In this document: positions 1 to 8,896 of the stretch, piece by piece
Layout: each line of letters starts with the position of its first letter
Position numbering within the stretch: position 1 is the first letter of the stretch
Origin: Varunaivibrio sulfuroxidans
GTDB taxonomy: Bacteria; Pseudomonadota; Alphaproteobacteria; Rhodospirillales; Magnetovibrionaceae
Reading direction: 5' to 3'
Assembly (NCBI RefSeq): GCF_029318635.1
Contig: NZ_CP119676.1
Span: 1,115,001 to 1,179,000 of the forward strand
Length of the DNA stretch: 64,000 bases
Program-made: the position numbers and the translations under genes
The notes under the pieces: model-generated
The model's input: the letters and a program-made list of their open reading frames with translations, nothing else
What the model was told of the DNA's origin: nothing
Database searches by the model: none

Positions 1-500
1 TCGGTGCGTGGGAATGTCAGCATTTTGACCTCGCAACGTGGCCAGCGGGTCTTATCCGTTCAAATATCGGACGCCAGCTTGCGTGGGTCCAACATCATCC
101 TCACGGTTTCTCCTCACGAAGGAGCCGAGCGCGGCGCGCCAACGCGCTGAGAAACAAGCATCGACCCAAGAATCGGCCCAAGAATCGACCGTGGGCGAGC
201 GTACCTATCAAGCCGCCGAGAAGACCGCGCCCGTTTTTTTGTTTTTTGTCGCATCCGCTCTTTTGATGCATCTGCCATGATACAAACGAACTAAAATTTA
301 GTGATGGCGCTTCATTTGTAGCGATATAGCGCCCCGGACGCCCCACTCCCGAGACCATCATGGGCGCTTCCGCCTTTCGCGCGGCCACGGTGATGATGAC
401 GGGGGTGGGCATCGGCGCCACCAGTTGACGGTTGCGCGGTGGGTGCGGGAAAAGGGCGGGGCGCGCCTTCGGCGCCGTGCGCAAGTCGATGTCGGTTTTT
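1..500. other. no supported gene at the left edge
   Basis: No convincing coding sequence is visible. On the minus strand a GTG near 99 follows GAGGAG with good spacing but reaches a stop after 14 codons. A second ATG at 23, preceded by GAGG, reads off the window edge after seven codons. Either could be the start of a gene lying to the left, but too little is present to say. The remainder up to the DUF2059 gene is GC-rich sequence with only overlapping chance frames. Confidence 0.5.
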
Positions 501-959
501 TTACCGGTTCTTGCTCGCGGCCATCTCCTGCGTGATCTGCCGTTCTGCGACGGATAAAAAAGACGCCATATAGGCGGGAAGTTTCCGCGTAATTTCCCGT
601 CCGGTCGGGCTTCCATAGAAATCCGCAAGGGTATTGAGTTCTTTTGTTGAGAACACCTGAACCATCGACGTGACCATCAATTTGCGCATCCACGACCAGT
701 CGAGAGAACTCATTTCCCGAACAAATGAAGCGCGCTTGTTTTCGGGCATTTTCGTGGCCATTTGCGCTGTCATGTTGGCCATCATTTTGTTGAAATCCAT
801 TGTGTCCGCGTAACGATTCGCGGCGGCTAAACGGCTTTTTGCGTCGTCTTGATTTTTTGTGTTGTTTTGGTTTTTTGCGTCATTTTCAAAGAAAGACTGA
901 GAGAAGGATAATGTTGGATAGCAGGCTAAAATTAAGGCTAAAAATACAATTTTCTTCAT
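501..959 (-). CDS. exported DUF2059-like protein
   Basis: 152 residues. The N-terminus (MKKIVFLALILACYPTLSFSQ) is a Sec signal peptide with a likely cleavage after about residue 20. The mature part begins with an Asn/Asp/Lys-rich low-complexity stretch (FENDAKNQNNTKNQDDAK), then a helical domain with the pattern FYGSPTGREITRKLP near residues 115-130, typical of DUF2059 proteins (periplasmic, function unknown). GGGAG lies 8 bases before the ATG and fixes the start. The gene stands alone: the next minus-strand gene ends about 220 bases upstream. The DUF2059 assignment is by the FYxSPxGR-type signature; the biochemical role is unknown. Confidence 0.8.
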   Translation of the reverse strand: MKKIVFLALILACYPTLSFSQSFFENDAKNQNNTKNQDDAKSRLAAANRYADTMDFNKMMANMTAQMATKMPENKRASFVREMSSLDWSWMRKLMVTSMVQVFSTKELNTLADFYGSPTGREITRKLPAYMASFLSVAERQITQEMAASKNR

Positions 960-1179
960 CAGAGATTCTCCCGATATTAAGCGCTATTCCATAATATTTC
1001 TCACGCGCAAAGGGATGATTTTGATGTAAGGGCATGGCGGAATACCTCCCCTCGCACCGCGACTGCCGATCGCCGGCCAATATATCTACCGAGGCGTTCA
1101 ACTATCGTCCGCGCCACAACGAAAAATCCGCCCTCAGGAAGGCCGACACGGCACCGAGAACGAGACCAAACCGGAGCAT

Positions 1180-2493
1180 TTATCCAAAATTGATCATCGT
1201 CGGGACGCAGTACTGGCGGCGCGCCTTGAACTTGCGGCAAAGAGCCTTCGCCGCGTCGTTATTTTTAAGCGGCCCCGCCTTGAGGCGATAGTAGATCCCT
1301 TTGCGCCCGCCCAAATCGACACGCTCGACATGGTGTGACAAGCCCCTGAGCAGGCGGGCGTCGCTTTTGAGGAGCTTTCGCCAGCCGATATCGGCGGCCC
1401 GTTTCGAACGATACGAGGCGAGGTGAACACCCGGACGAAACCCCTTCAGCGCGGCCGGTTCTCCGCCATTTTGCGCCGACGGAGCCTTACTTGTCGTGGG
1501 TTTCATCGGCGCGGGTTGCATCGCCCGTTCGATCGCGGCGCGTTCCTTGGTGTATTCGTCGGAGGTAATCAGGTGTTCTTCCTTGAGCTTTTCCAAGCGG
1601 CGCACGGCATCGGCGGCCTGCATCAGACCCTGCGGCGGCTCTCCGGGATTGGCGATGGCTACCGGAGTGGCGGGCATCAGGGCGTCCAGGATCATGGTCC
1701 GTTCCGCGGTATGCTGAGCCACGCTCATGGCGCGCATCTCAAGCGCCCGTCCAATCGCCCGCAGACGCCCCGATATCTGTTCGGCGGAGGGCACCGGGCG
1801 ATCCAAGCCCGCCGCGGGCGGCGGCGACGTTAGCGGCAACAACGCCCCCACGTTGGCTTGGCGACGGGCGATGAACTCGTCCTTGGTGATCAAACCTTGA
1901 TCGAGAAGGTCGCGTAAAATTTTAAATCGGCGCTCCACATTGCTATCCGCTTCGACGAAAGGCTGACTCGAAGAGTCCGACATCGTCCCCATAGCGGATT
2001 GAACGGGCGGTTTCGACGCCATAGCCTCGCCGTCGGTCCCACTTCCGTCGCCGGATACGGCGTGCGCTTCCGGTGGCGGCGCGCCATCGAGCAGACCCAA
2101 GTTGACGCTTGCAATTTTCGATATGGGTTGCGGCTGTCTATCCGCCCAAACCAACATTTGCTTATTGTCGTCCGGGCGCAAAGCCAAGACGGCCTCAAAC
2201 ATCTGCCGGGCCTTGGTTTTCTGGCCCGTGTTCTTGTACAACAAGCCAAAACCGAGCAACGCATCAACATCGTTGGGATTGGCTTTCAAGGCCTTCTGGA
2301 AGTGCGTCATCGCCTTGACATTGTCGCCCTTGGCCATTTCACCGAGCCCCAATTCGGCCTCGGTATTGTCTTTCAGAGGGCTGGACGCCCAAAACTCCGG
2401 CTTTAGAATTTCCCCATCCTGAAGCGCGCTACAGCCGCCCAAGACCAAAAGCGTGGCCGCGACCGCCAACAGCCGAATTCGATGCCCCGTCAC
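1180..2493 (-). CDS. TPR / SPOR-domain lipoprotein
   Basis: 437 residues from a GTG start at 2493, chosen because AAAGGGG lies 6 bases upstream and the product then opens with a clean lipoprotein signal (LLVLGGC, lipidated Cys at about residue 21). Order of parts: TPR helices (about 40-120, with MTHFQKALKANPNDVDALLGFG), a Pro/Ser-rich linker, two SHOCT-like helical motifs (LRDLLDQGLITKDEFIARR and LEKLKEEHLITSDEYTKER), a second linker, and a C-terminal SPOR-like domain (VHLASYRS... to the end). SPOR domains bind denuded septal peptidoglycan, so an envelope or division-site role is inferred. An in-frame ATG at 2520 is an alternative start but would precede the signal with an odd leader. Confidence 0.8.
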   Translation of the reverse strand: MTGHRIRLLAVAATLLVLGGCSALQDGEILKPEFWASSPLKDNTEAELGLGEMAKGDNVKAMTHFQKALKANPNDVDALLGFGLLYKNTGQKTKARQMFEAVLALRPDDNKQMLVWADRQPQPISKIASVNLGLLDGAPPPEAHAVSGDGSGTDGEAMASKPPVQSAMGTMSDSSSQPFVEADSNVERRFKILRDLLDQGLITKDEFIARRQANVGALLPLTSPPPAAGLDRPVPSAEQISGRLRAIGRALEMRAMSVAQHTAERTMILDALMPATPVAIANPGEPPQGLMQAADAVRRLEKLKEEHLITSDEYTKERAAIERAMQPAPMKPTTSKAPSAQNGGEPAALKGFRPGVHLASYRSKRAADIGWRKLLKSDARLLRGLSHHVERVDLGGRKGIYYRLKAGPLKNNDAAKALCRKFKARRQYCVPTMINFG

Positions 2494-2670
2494 CGTTGAC
2501 CCCTTTCGATCATCATGCAATCTCTATCAGATTCCCAAGCGCGCGAAACGGCCTTCGTCCCCCGCACGACACCAGGGATAGTACCTGAATTACAAAAATA
2601 TCCCAACTTTTTGAAAACAATTCATGCACCCGACCCGACGTCGGCGGACCAATGGGCGGCGCACCCCGCC

Positions 2671-3174
2671 CTACTCGCCTTTGAGCTTTTTCATCCGCGC
2701 TTCATACTCGTCGAGGACGCGACCGCAGCCCTGTGTGGTTGCGAAAGGCAGACTCGCCATCACCCCCTTACCCAGCTTTTTTCCACCCTGAATCAAAAAC
2801 ACTTCGCTCACCATGGCTTTACCCAAGGCGCGATTGATCGGCCCGACAAGTTTGGGGCCGGCGCCATCGAGTTGGAGATGTCCGTCTCTTTGTAAAATCA
2901 AAGGGTGGGAAAAAAAGACGCCAATAATCGCGTCATTGATGCGCGGCGCGCTTTGGCAAACAATCGCGGCATCGTCGGCGCGCGGCACGGTCATTACCGG
3001 GGTCACCGGCATCGGTCCCCGCGAGCGCCCCTTGTAATCCTTTACCGGAGCCATGATGAATTTCATCTGTATGTGATTGTTTTCACCCGGCAATTGGGCC
3101 ATTGCGGGGCGTGGCGAAACGGCGGACAACGCTATGACGGCGAAAATCAAAAACGACGTAGTTCTGAGCATCAT
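2671..3174 (-). CDS. small exported protein, unknown function
   Basis: 167 residues with a Sec signal peptide (TTSFLIFAVIALSAV... AMAQ, cleavage near residue 26). The mature part carries two cysteines (around VCQSAP and QGCGRVLD), which could form a disulfide in the periplasm. No enzyme motif is visible; the pattern of a conserved Cys and a Gly-rich core resembles other short, unassigned alphaproteobacterial envelope proteins. It ends 150 bases from the TPR/SPOR lipoprotein gene on the same strand, so the two might be co-transcribed. Function not assigned. Confidence 0.7.
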   Translation of the reverse strand: MMLRTTSFLIFAVIALSAVSPRPAMAQLPGENNHIQMKFIMAPVKDYKGRSRGPMPVTPVMTVPRADDAAIVCQSAPRINDAIIGVFFSHPLILQRDGHLQLDGAGPKLVGPINRALGKAMVSEVFLIQGGKKLGKGVMASLPFATTQGCGRVLDEYEARMKKLKGE

Positions 3175-3372
3175 CGGGCGTAATCCTTATTCCAAAACGT
3201 GGCCCCCCACGGGCCTCGGAGTCACGGCATACTCAGTATATAGACCATGGCTCCTCCGTTTTGTAGGGGGGTAAGGGCGACAATGCGCGCACCCTTGCGC
3301 ATGTTCTTTCCTGTGCTTCCTTCCCGCCCCCTTTTATGGTCATGCCCGGAACGGCGCGGCAAGGTCCCGGCC

Positions 3373-4170
3373 TTAGGGAAAAATACGCCCGCGCATATAT
3401 AGAACCGCCGCGCCGGAGATAAAAACCCTATCCCCGCCCAGGCGGCAACGCAAAACCCCACCCCGCGCGGAAACCTGGCGGGCGAACAACGTGTCTTTGT
3501 TCAGCCGCGCGGCCCAATAGGGCGTCAGAACGCAATGAGCCGACCCGGTCACGGGATCTTCGGGAATACCATGATGGGGGGCGAAGTAGCGCGACACGAA
3601 ATCGCAATCGTCACCCGGCGCAGTGACAATCAGGCCGTCGCCGCCCAGCGCGACGATGGCCTCGGAATCGGGAACGAGCGAACGCACCATATCGGCGCTC
3701 GCCAGCACCGCCATCGGTTTGTCGGCGGCGTAGAACGCCTCGACATCCGCGCCGATGGCCTTTTTCAGTCCCGCGGGCGGTGTTTTCCGTTCACCCGGGC
3801 GGGCGGGAAAATCCAACTCAAGTCCCGCCTCCGCACGGCGAACGGCCAATATCCCGCTTTTGCTGGAAAAACGCACCACGTCGCCGGCGAACCTCAGTTC
3901 GTTGAACACCGTCCATCCCGTGGCCAAGGTGGCGTGGCCGCACAAATCGACCTCGGTTTTGGGCGTAAACCAGCGCAAGGCGAAATCGGTATCGCCGCCT
4001 TCCGGTTGGGGAACGAAAAAAGCCGTTTCCGACAGATTGTTTTCCGCCGCGATCTTTTGCATCAACGCGTCGTCCAACCACGAAGCGAGCGGACAGACCG
4101 CCGCCGGGTTGCCGGAAAACACCGCGTCGGTAAAGGCGTCAACCTGATACAGGGGAAGACCCTGGTCCAT
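3373..4170 (-). CDS. PhzF family isomerase/epimerase
   Basis: 265 residues from the ATG at 4170, which has GGAGG seven bases upstream; an earlier in-frame ATG at 4188 lacks this. Family signatures are all present: DAFTDAVFSGNPAAV at the N-terminus, the catalytic-Glu segment AAENNLSETAFF, LCGHATLATGW, and PEDPVTGSAHCVLTPYW near the C-terminus. PhzF-like proteins are two-domain isomerases of the diaminopimelate-epimerase fold; substrates are usually unknown outside phenazine producers. The gene starts four bases past the end of the GNAT gene and is probably translated from the same mRNA as GNAT and AlaX. Confidence 0.9.
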   Translation of the reverse strand: MDQGLPLYQVDAFTDAVFSGNPAAVCPLASWLDDALMQKIAAENNLSETAFFVPQPEGGDTDFALRWFTPKTEVDLCGHATLATGWTVFNELRFAGDVVRFSSKSGILAVRRAEAGLELDFPARPGERKTPPAGLKKAIGADVEAFYAADKPMAVLASADMVRSLVPDSEAIVALGGDGLIVTAPGDDCDFVSRYFAPHHGIPEDPVTGSAHCVLTPYWAARLNKDTLFARQVSARGGVLRCRLGGDRVFISGAAVLYMRGRIFP

Positions 4171-4172
4171 AA

Positions 4173-4589
4173 TCAATCCTCCGTCCATGGACGTTTGAGC
4201 CCGAAGCAGTTGTCGAAAACGTCGAGTCCGACCTTGGGATAATAGGTCATGGCCTGGGGCGCGGAGAGCAGCACCAGCGTGGTCTCCCGGCCCGCCTCGG
4301 CCCGGGTGCGCTTGATCAAGCGGGCGCCGATCCCCTGGCCCTGAAAAGCCTTATCCACCGCCAAGTCGGACAGATAGCAACAAAAACTGAAATCGGTGAC
4401 CGAGCGGGCGACGCCGACGATCCCGCCCGCCTCGTCCCGCGCGGTGACGATCAAATCGGCGTGTTTCAGCATCTTGGCGATCCGTTCGAGATCGCCGACG
4501 GGGCGACGCTCGGCCAGGCCCGAGCCGTCGAGCACCGCGAGAAAGTCGGCGGCGCAAAGATCGTTTTCGAGCGCATAAACGATAGCCAT
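4173..4589 (-). CDS. GNAT family N-acetyltransferase
   Basis: 138 residues starting MAIVYALENDL at 4589, four bases after the alaX stop. The acetyl-CoA binding motif QGQGIGARLIKRTRAEAG (motif A, Q/RxxGxG/A) and the preceding strand DLAVDKAF are clear, and a C-terminal YPKVGLDVFDNCF segment matches the last GNAT strand. Length is that of a minimal single-domain GNAT. The tight spacing to alaX and phzF argues for an operon; the acyl acceptor is unknown. Confidence 0.88.
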   Translation of the reverse strand: MAIVYALENDLCAADFLAVLDGSGLAERRPVGDLERIAKMLKHADLIVTARDEAGGIVGVARSVTDFSFCCYLSDLAVDKAFQGQGIGARLIKRTRAEAGRETTLVLLSAPQAMTYYPKVGLDVFDNCFGLKRPWTED

Positions 4590-4593
4590 CGTC

Positions 4594-5298
4594 TCACCCC
4601 TCGAACAGGATGTTGATGCGGCGGTTTTGCTTGCCCTTATTTTCGATCTTGCCGATGCGCACCGGACCGATTTCCCCGGTGGCGCGCACATGGGTGCCGC
4701 CGCAGGGCTGACTGTCGGCCCCCGCGATGTCGATCACGCGCACTCGCCCCGTTCCCATCGGCGGTTTGACCGACAGCGTGCGCACCATGTCCGGGTTGGC
4801 GGCAAGCTCGGCGTCTTCGATCCAGCGTGACGTCACCGGCAAATTATCCGCGATCAGACGATTGAGGGCGACGTTCAGGGCCTCCTTATCCGGGCTTTGC
4901 GCCAAGTTGAAGTCGAGGCGGCCCTTTTCGGTGGAAATCTGCCCGCCGGTGACGGCGCCATCGACGACGGCGCACAGCAGATGCAAGCAGGTGTGCATGC
5001 GCATGTGGGCGTAACGGCGCGGCCAATCCAAATCCAACCGCACCTCCCGGTCGTTTTCGGGAAGCGCGGCGCCGGAGGCCGGGACGTGGATAATATCGCC
5101 CGTCTCCTTGTCCTTGAGAGTATCGACGATCTCGATCGTCTCCCCACCCCAGGTCAAGGTCCCCCGGTCGCCCGGCTGACCGCCGCCCGCAGGGTAGAAA
5201 ATCGTCCGTTGCAGAACGATACCTCCGGCATCGGCGCGCACGACCTTGGCCGTCGCCCGACCGAGATAAGCGTCGTCACGAAAGAGCGTTTCGGTCAT
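4594..5298 (-). CDS. AlaX-type alanyl-tRNA editing protein
   Basis: 234 residues. It matches the free-standing editing domain of alanyl-tRNA synthetase, which hydrolyses mischarged Ser-tRNA(Ala) or Gly-tRNA(Ala). The zinc ligands are visible: HTCLH at about residues 100-104 and CGGTH near residue 200. The segment RTIFYPAGGGQPGDRG at the N-terminus is also diagnostic. ATG at 5298 follows AAGGAG with 6-base spacing; the GTG six bases earlier has none. It heads the alaX-GNAT-phzF cluster. Confidence 0.92.
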   Translation of the reverse strand: MTETLFRDDAYLGRATAKVVRADAGGIVLQRTIFYPAGGGQPGDRGTLTWGGETIEIVDTLKDKETGDIIHVPASGAALPENDREVRLDLDWPRRYAHMRMHTCLHLLCAVVDGAVTGGQISTEKGRLDFNLAQSPDKEALNVALNRLIADNLPVTSRWIEDAELAANPDMVRTLSVKPPMGTGRVRVIDIAGADSQPCGGTHVRATGEIGPVRIGKIENKGKQNRRINILFEG

Positions 5299-5331
5299 GT
5301 TCACTCCTTGAGGTCCGTGAAGGGTTGGCGT

Positions 5332-6306
5332 CTAGGCCACGGATGATAGCACGTCAGCGAACGTTTTCCGGCTCACATTCGCGCCGCTGAGAATCAGGCC
5401 CACCTTGCGCCCCGCCATTTTTTCCTTCTCGACCATCAGGCCCGCCAGGGGGATCGCCCCCGCCCCCTCGGCGACGTTGTGGGTATCGCTGAAATAGGCC
5501 GCCATGGCCGCGCGGATGGCGTCGTCGCCGACCCGGATCACCCGCGCCGCCCCCTTGACTATCATCGCCACCGCATCCGGATTGGGGACCCGGCAGGCGA
5601 CGCCGTCGGCGATCGTTTCCACGGTCTCGGCCCCGGGAATCGCACGCCCGGCCTCGAAGGACAGCGCATAGGCCGGGGCCTGTTCGCTGACGACGCCGAC
5701 AATTTCGGTCTTCAGCCCCAACGCATCGCGCACCGCAATCAGCCCGCAGATCCCCGATCCCATGCCGATCGGAACATACACGGTATCGAGGTCCGAAACC
5801 GCCCCGAAGAATTCGAGCGCGTATGTCGCCACGCCGCGGATAAGCTGCTCCTCAAACGGGCCGATCGGATACAGTCCCCGCCGTTCGGCCAACGTCCCGG
5901 CGAATTCGAGCGCTTCTTGAAAATCCGCGCCGTGTTCGATCAACTCCGCGCCCAAGGCGCGCATCGCGGCATTTTTTTCCGAATCGTTCCCATGGGGAAC
6001 GACGATGGTGGCGTTCTTGCCGACCTTGGCCGACGCAAAAGCCAGCGATTGGCCGTGATTGCCCCGGGTCGCCGAGACCACGCCCGGCAAATTGGGTTGG
6101 CGACGGGCCAGCTCGGCCATATAGGCCAAACCGCCGCGCACCTTGAACGCGCCGACCGGCGTGTGGTTTTCGTGTTTAACCCAAACGTCACAACCGCAAC
6201 GCCGCGATAGCAAGGGCCATCGATACTGCGCCGTCGGCGACATGTGGCGATAGATGTCCGCTCCGGCCTTTTCAATGGCGTCCAAATTCAAATCAAAAGT
6301 GCTCAC
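5332..6306 (-). CDS. threonine dehydratase-like PLP enzyme
   Basis: 324 residues from a GTG at 6306 with AAGGA upstream. Fold-type II PLP enzyme: the Schiff-base lysine is in TPVGAFKVRGGLAYM, the substrate-loop motif is SATRGNHGQSLAFA, and a phosphate-binding Gly run is GMGSGICGL. Short form without the C-terminal ACT domain, so a catabolic or detoxifying serine/threonine dehydratase (EC 4.3.1.19 type) fits better than the allosteric biosynthetic IlvA. It lies between alaX and an EamA exporter on the same strand, a neighbourhood concerned with amino acids. Confidence 0.88.
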   Translation of the reverse strand: MSTFDLNLDAIEKAGADIYRHMSPTAQYRWPLLSRRCGCDVWVKHENHTPVGAFKVRGGLAYMAELARRQPNLPGVVSATRGNHGQSLAFASAKVGKNATIVVPHGNDSEKNAAMRALGAELIEHGADFQEALEFAGTLAERRGLYPIGPFEEQLIRGVATYALEFFGAVSDLDTVYVPIGMGSGICGLIAVRDALGLKTEIVGVVSEQAPAYALSFEAGRAIPGAETVETIADGVACRVPNPDAVAMIVKGAARVIRVGDDAIRAAMAAYFSDTHNVAEGAGAIPLAGLMVEKEKMAGRKVGLILSGANVSRKTFADVLSSVA

Positions 6307-6347
6307 AAATCCGTCCTTTCTTTCGTTTTTTAGGCGTCCGGTTCCGC

Positions 6348-7292
6348 TTAGCCCCTGCGCGAAAGAAAAATGCCCAGAAGCACGGCGCCGACCGACAACG
6401 CCAGGGGAACCGAGAAATGTTGATGAAAAAGAACCACCGCTAGGCTCAAGCTGACCAATGGCATCGCGAATTGCAGGGGCGCGATGCGCGTTACCCCGGC
6501 CTCGGCGAGCGCCCAATTCCACAAGACATAGGCGACGACCGTCGCCCCGAACCCGAGATAAAAGATCGCGCCCCAGGCAATCGCCCCCACATCCCGCGCC
6601 ATGACCGGGGATATGGACAATGCCCCAAACGGCATCAAGAAGGTCGCCGACAGCAGAAGGGCCGCAGCAATCGCGATCGCCCAAAATGTCACGACGACGC
6701 TTCCCAAGGTGCGGCTCGCGCGGCTCCCGACAACATAGCCCAACCCCGCCATCGCCGAGGAAAGCAGGCACAATAAATCACCACGCACCGTCGCTTCCCC
6801 GACGCCCCTAGAGCGTAGAACAATCAAAAAAACGACCCCCAGCACCGCGATCGCCATACCCAAAAACCAACGCCCGCCGGGACGGCGCCGCTCGAACAAA
6901 ACGCCGAAAAAACCCGAAAACACGGGAATAACCGCGTTAATCAAAGCCGCGTGAGTGGGTGAAGTCGCCTTGACCCCGATGCTGAACGCCAGGGGAAATA
7001 CGATAAAACCGGCCACCCCGGCCGTCATCACCGATATCCACTGCCCTCCCGTTCGAGGACGCGCGCGCCGACGCCATAACAAAAACGGCGCGACCAACGC
7101 CGCCGCCAAAAAAGTCCGCGCCAGGGCGACGAAAACAGGGTCAACCGCATCGACCGCCAAACGCGTCGCCGCCGGCGTCGCCCCCCAAATCACGACGACC
7201 GTGGCCCCGGCGGCGTAAGCCGGGAATAGGTTTTTTATCGGCGCGCCCGCGACGCGACGCCCCCCGAATGAAGAAGAGGCGGGCATAATCAT
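6348..7292 (-). CDS. EamA/DMT family transporter
   Basis: 314 residues with about ten hydrophobic segments and the internal duplication typical of the drug/metabolite transporter superfamily. VVVIWGATPAATRLAVD and the second-half start LLCLLSSAMAGLGYVVGS mark the two EamA repeats. A run of Gs just upstream of the ATG could act as the ribosome binding site. It diverges from the MocR regulator at 7498 across a 205-base intergenic region, a pairing often seen when the regulator controls an amino-acid or amine exporter. Substrate unknown. Confidence 0.9.
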   Translation of the reverse strand: MIMPASSSFGGRRVAGAPIKNLFPAYAAGATVVVIWGATPAATRLAVDAVDPVFVALARTFLAAALVAPFLLWRRRARPRTGGQWISVMTAGVAGFIVFPLAFSIGVKATSPTHAALINAVIPVFSGFFGVLFERRRPGGRWFLGMAIAVLGVVFLIVLRSRGVGEATVRGDLLCLLSSAMAGLGYVVGSRASRTLGSVVVTFWAIAIAAALLLSATFLMPFGALSISPVMARDVGAIAWGAIFYLGFGATVVAYVLWNWALAEAGVTRIAPLQFAMPLVSLSLAVVLFHQHFSVPLALSVGAVLLGIFLSRRG

Positions 7293-7488
7293 ACCCCCCC
7301 GGCGAAACGGTTCACGGGCGCGTGCGAATATCGAACGCCATCGATGGCAAGACCGCGTCCGGCTTCGTCAAATTTCGATATCTCACCCATCCGACACGGC
7401 ACATCGAATCCTTTCGCGGCGATTCCGTTATTTTTATCTTCGATACAATTTCCATTATTGTTGACATTTGTATGGGGTCAATGATTAC

Positions 7489-7505
7489 ATTGTCATTATG
7501 ACAAT
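7489..7505. promoter_or_regulatory. 17-bp palindrome over the MocR start codon
   Basis: A perfect 8-1-8 inverted repeat, ATTGTCAT-T-ATGACAAT, covers the probable ATG (7498) of the MocR-type regulator. A TTGACA hexamer lies at 7461-7466 with weak -10 candidates near 7485-7491, so the palindrome would sit across the transcription start. A related half-site (ATTGTTGACAT) occurs about 30 bases upstream. This layout suggests an autoregulatory operator; binding is inferred only. Confidence 0.45.
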
Positions 7506-8886
7506 ATGGATCCCAGACCTTTCATCCTATGACGGCCCCAAGTACCTGGCCATCGCCCAGGCGCTGGAAGACGATGTCCGCGCCGGCAAGTTGCCGCCGG
7601 GCGCCCGCATGCCGACCCATCGGGAACTGGCGTTCCGTTTGGGGGTTACGGTCGGCACCGTGACCCGCGCCTATGGCGAGGCGCAGCGCCATAATCTTAT
7701 CGGCGGCGAAGTCGGACGCGGAACCTACGTCCTGGAAATGCAGCGACCGTTGTCGGTCTACGACGTGCGCAGCCCGGAACCGTCGGGGGTTATCAACCTG
7801 TCGATGAACCGCCCCGCGATCGGCCCCGAAGGCGACATGCTGGCCGACACCTTGCGCGACATCGCGGACTCGCCGAACATTAAATACCTGACCGAGTATC
7901 AGCCCGCCAACGGCATGCCTCACCACCGCGACGCCGCCGCCGCCCTGCTCGCCCGCTTGGGCTTCGCCGTGCACGGCGCGGCGGTTATTCTTACCAACGG
8001 CGCGCAACACAGCATGGCCGGGGCGGCCATCGCCCTGCTGGGGCGGGGAGATGTCTTGCTCACCGAGCGCTTGACCTATCCGGGGCTGGTCGGCCTCGCC
8101 CACAGTTTAGGCATCAAGCTTCTTGGCGTCGAAATCGACGCGGAGGGTTTGATACCCGACGCCTTCGACGCCGCCTGCCGAACAAGCCGAGCGAAGGCCG
8201 TCTACACCCTGCCGACCCATCATAACCCGACCACCGCGACGATGAGCCGCCAACGCCGTGAAGACATCATCGCCGTCGCAAGGCGTCACGGCGTGATCAT
8301 CATCGAGGACGACGTCTACGGCTTCCAACCCAGCGAAACGCCGCCGCCGCTGGCGGTCATCGCCCCCGATCAAGTATGCTACGTCACCAGTGCGACAAAA
8401 AGCATCGCCCCCGGCCTGCGCGTCGGCGTCATGGTGCCGCCGAAAAAGCACAAGCACGCGATCGGCCTGGGCATTCAGGCCACCGGATGGATGATCCCGC
8501 CCCTAATGGGCGAGGTGCTGACGCGCTGGATCCAAAGCGGTATCGCCGCCGACCTCATTCATTGGCACGGCGAAGACGCCCGCAAGCGGGTCGTCATCGC
8601 CCACGATCTTCTCGGAGGATTCGACCTGACCACCCAACCCGAGGCGATGCACGTCTGGCTCACCCTGCCCGACGGCCTGCGTCCCGACGCCGTGGTCAGC
8701 GCCGCCATCGACCGCGGCGTTTCGGTCACCCCGCCGGGGCCGTTCATGGCCGGCAAGGGGCCGTTGCCCAACGCCATTCGCCTCTGTCTGGGGGCGGCGG
8801 GGCCGATCGAGCGGATGGTCGAGGGGCTGCACATCGTGCGCGACGCCATCGAAAACCCGAGTGCGATAAATTTCGCCATGATGTGA
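7498..8886 (+). CDS. MocR-type regulator (GntR HTH + aminotransferase)
   Basis: 462 residues from ATG 7498. The N-terminal winged helix (about 15-75, with PPGARMPTHRELAFRLGVTVGTVTRAYGEA) is GntR-type. The rest is a fold-type I aminotransferase-like domain: EDDVYGF holds the PLP-contacting Asp and Tyr, and SATKSIAPGLRVG contains the Schiff-base Lys. Such proteins sense PLP or an amino compound and regulate a neighbouring gene, here probably the divergent EamA transporter. No Shine-Dalgarno sequence precedes ATG 7498. An in-frame TTG at 7468 is possible, but the family N-terminus fits 7498. Translation may be leaderless. Confidence 0.92.
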   Translation: MTIWIPDLSSYDGPKYLAIAQALEDDVRAGKLPPGARMPTHRELAFRLGVTVGTVTRAYGEAQRHNLIGGEVGRGTYVLEMQRPLSVYDVRSPEPSGVINLSMNRPAIGPEGDMLADTLRDIADSPNIKYLTEYQPANGMPHHRDAAAALLARLGFAVHGAAVILTNGAQHSMAGAAIALLGRGDVLLTERLTYPGLVGLAHSLGIKLLGVEIDAEGLIPDAFDAACRTSRAKAVYTLPTHHNPTTATMSRQRREDIIAVARRHGVIIIEDDVYGFQPSETPPPLAVIAPDQVCYVTSATKSIAPGLRVGVMVPPKKHKHAIGLGIQATGWMIPPLMGEVLTRWIQSGIAADLIHWHGEDARKRVVIAHDLLGGFDLTTQPEAMHVWLTLPDGLRPDAVVSAAIDRGVSVTPPGPFMAGKGPLPNAIRLCLGAAGPIERMVEGLHIVRDAIENPSAINFAMM

Positions 8887-8896
8887 GGGGCCTCAC

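Noticed and set aside
1..99. Short minus-strand starts near 99 and at 23
   Set aside because: First stops after 14 codons; the second leaves the window after 7 codons, so no product can be judged.
101..628. Minus-strand frame of 175 codons overlapping the DUF2059 gene end
   Set aside because: Composition is low-complexity and basic, no ribosome binding site, and it overlaps a real gene in another frame.
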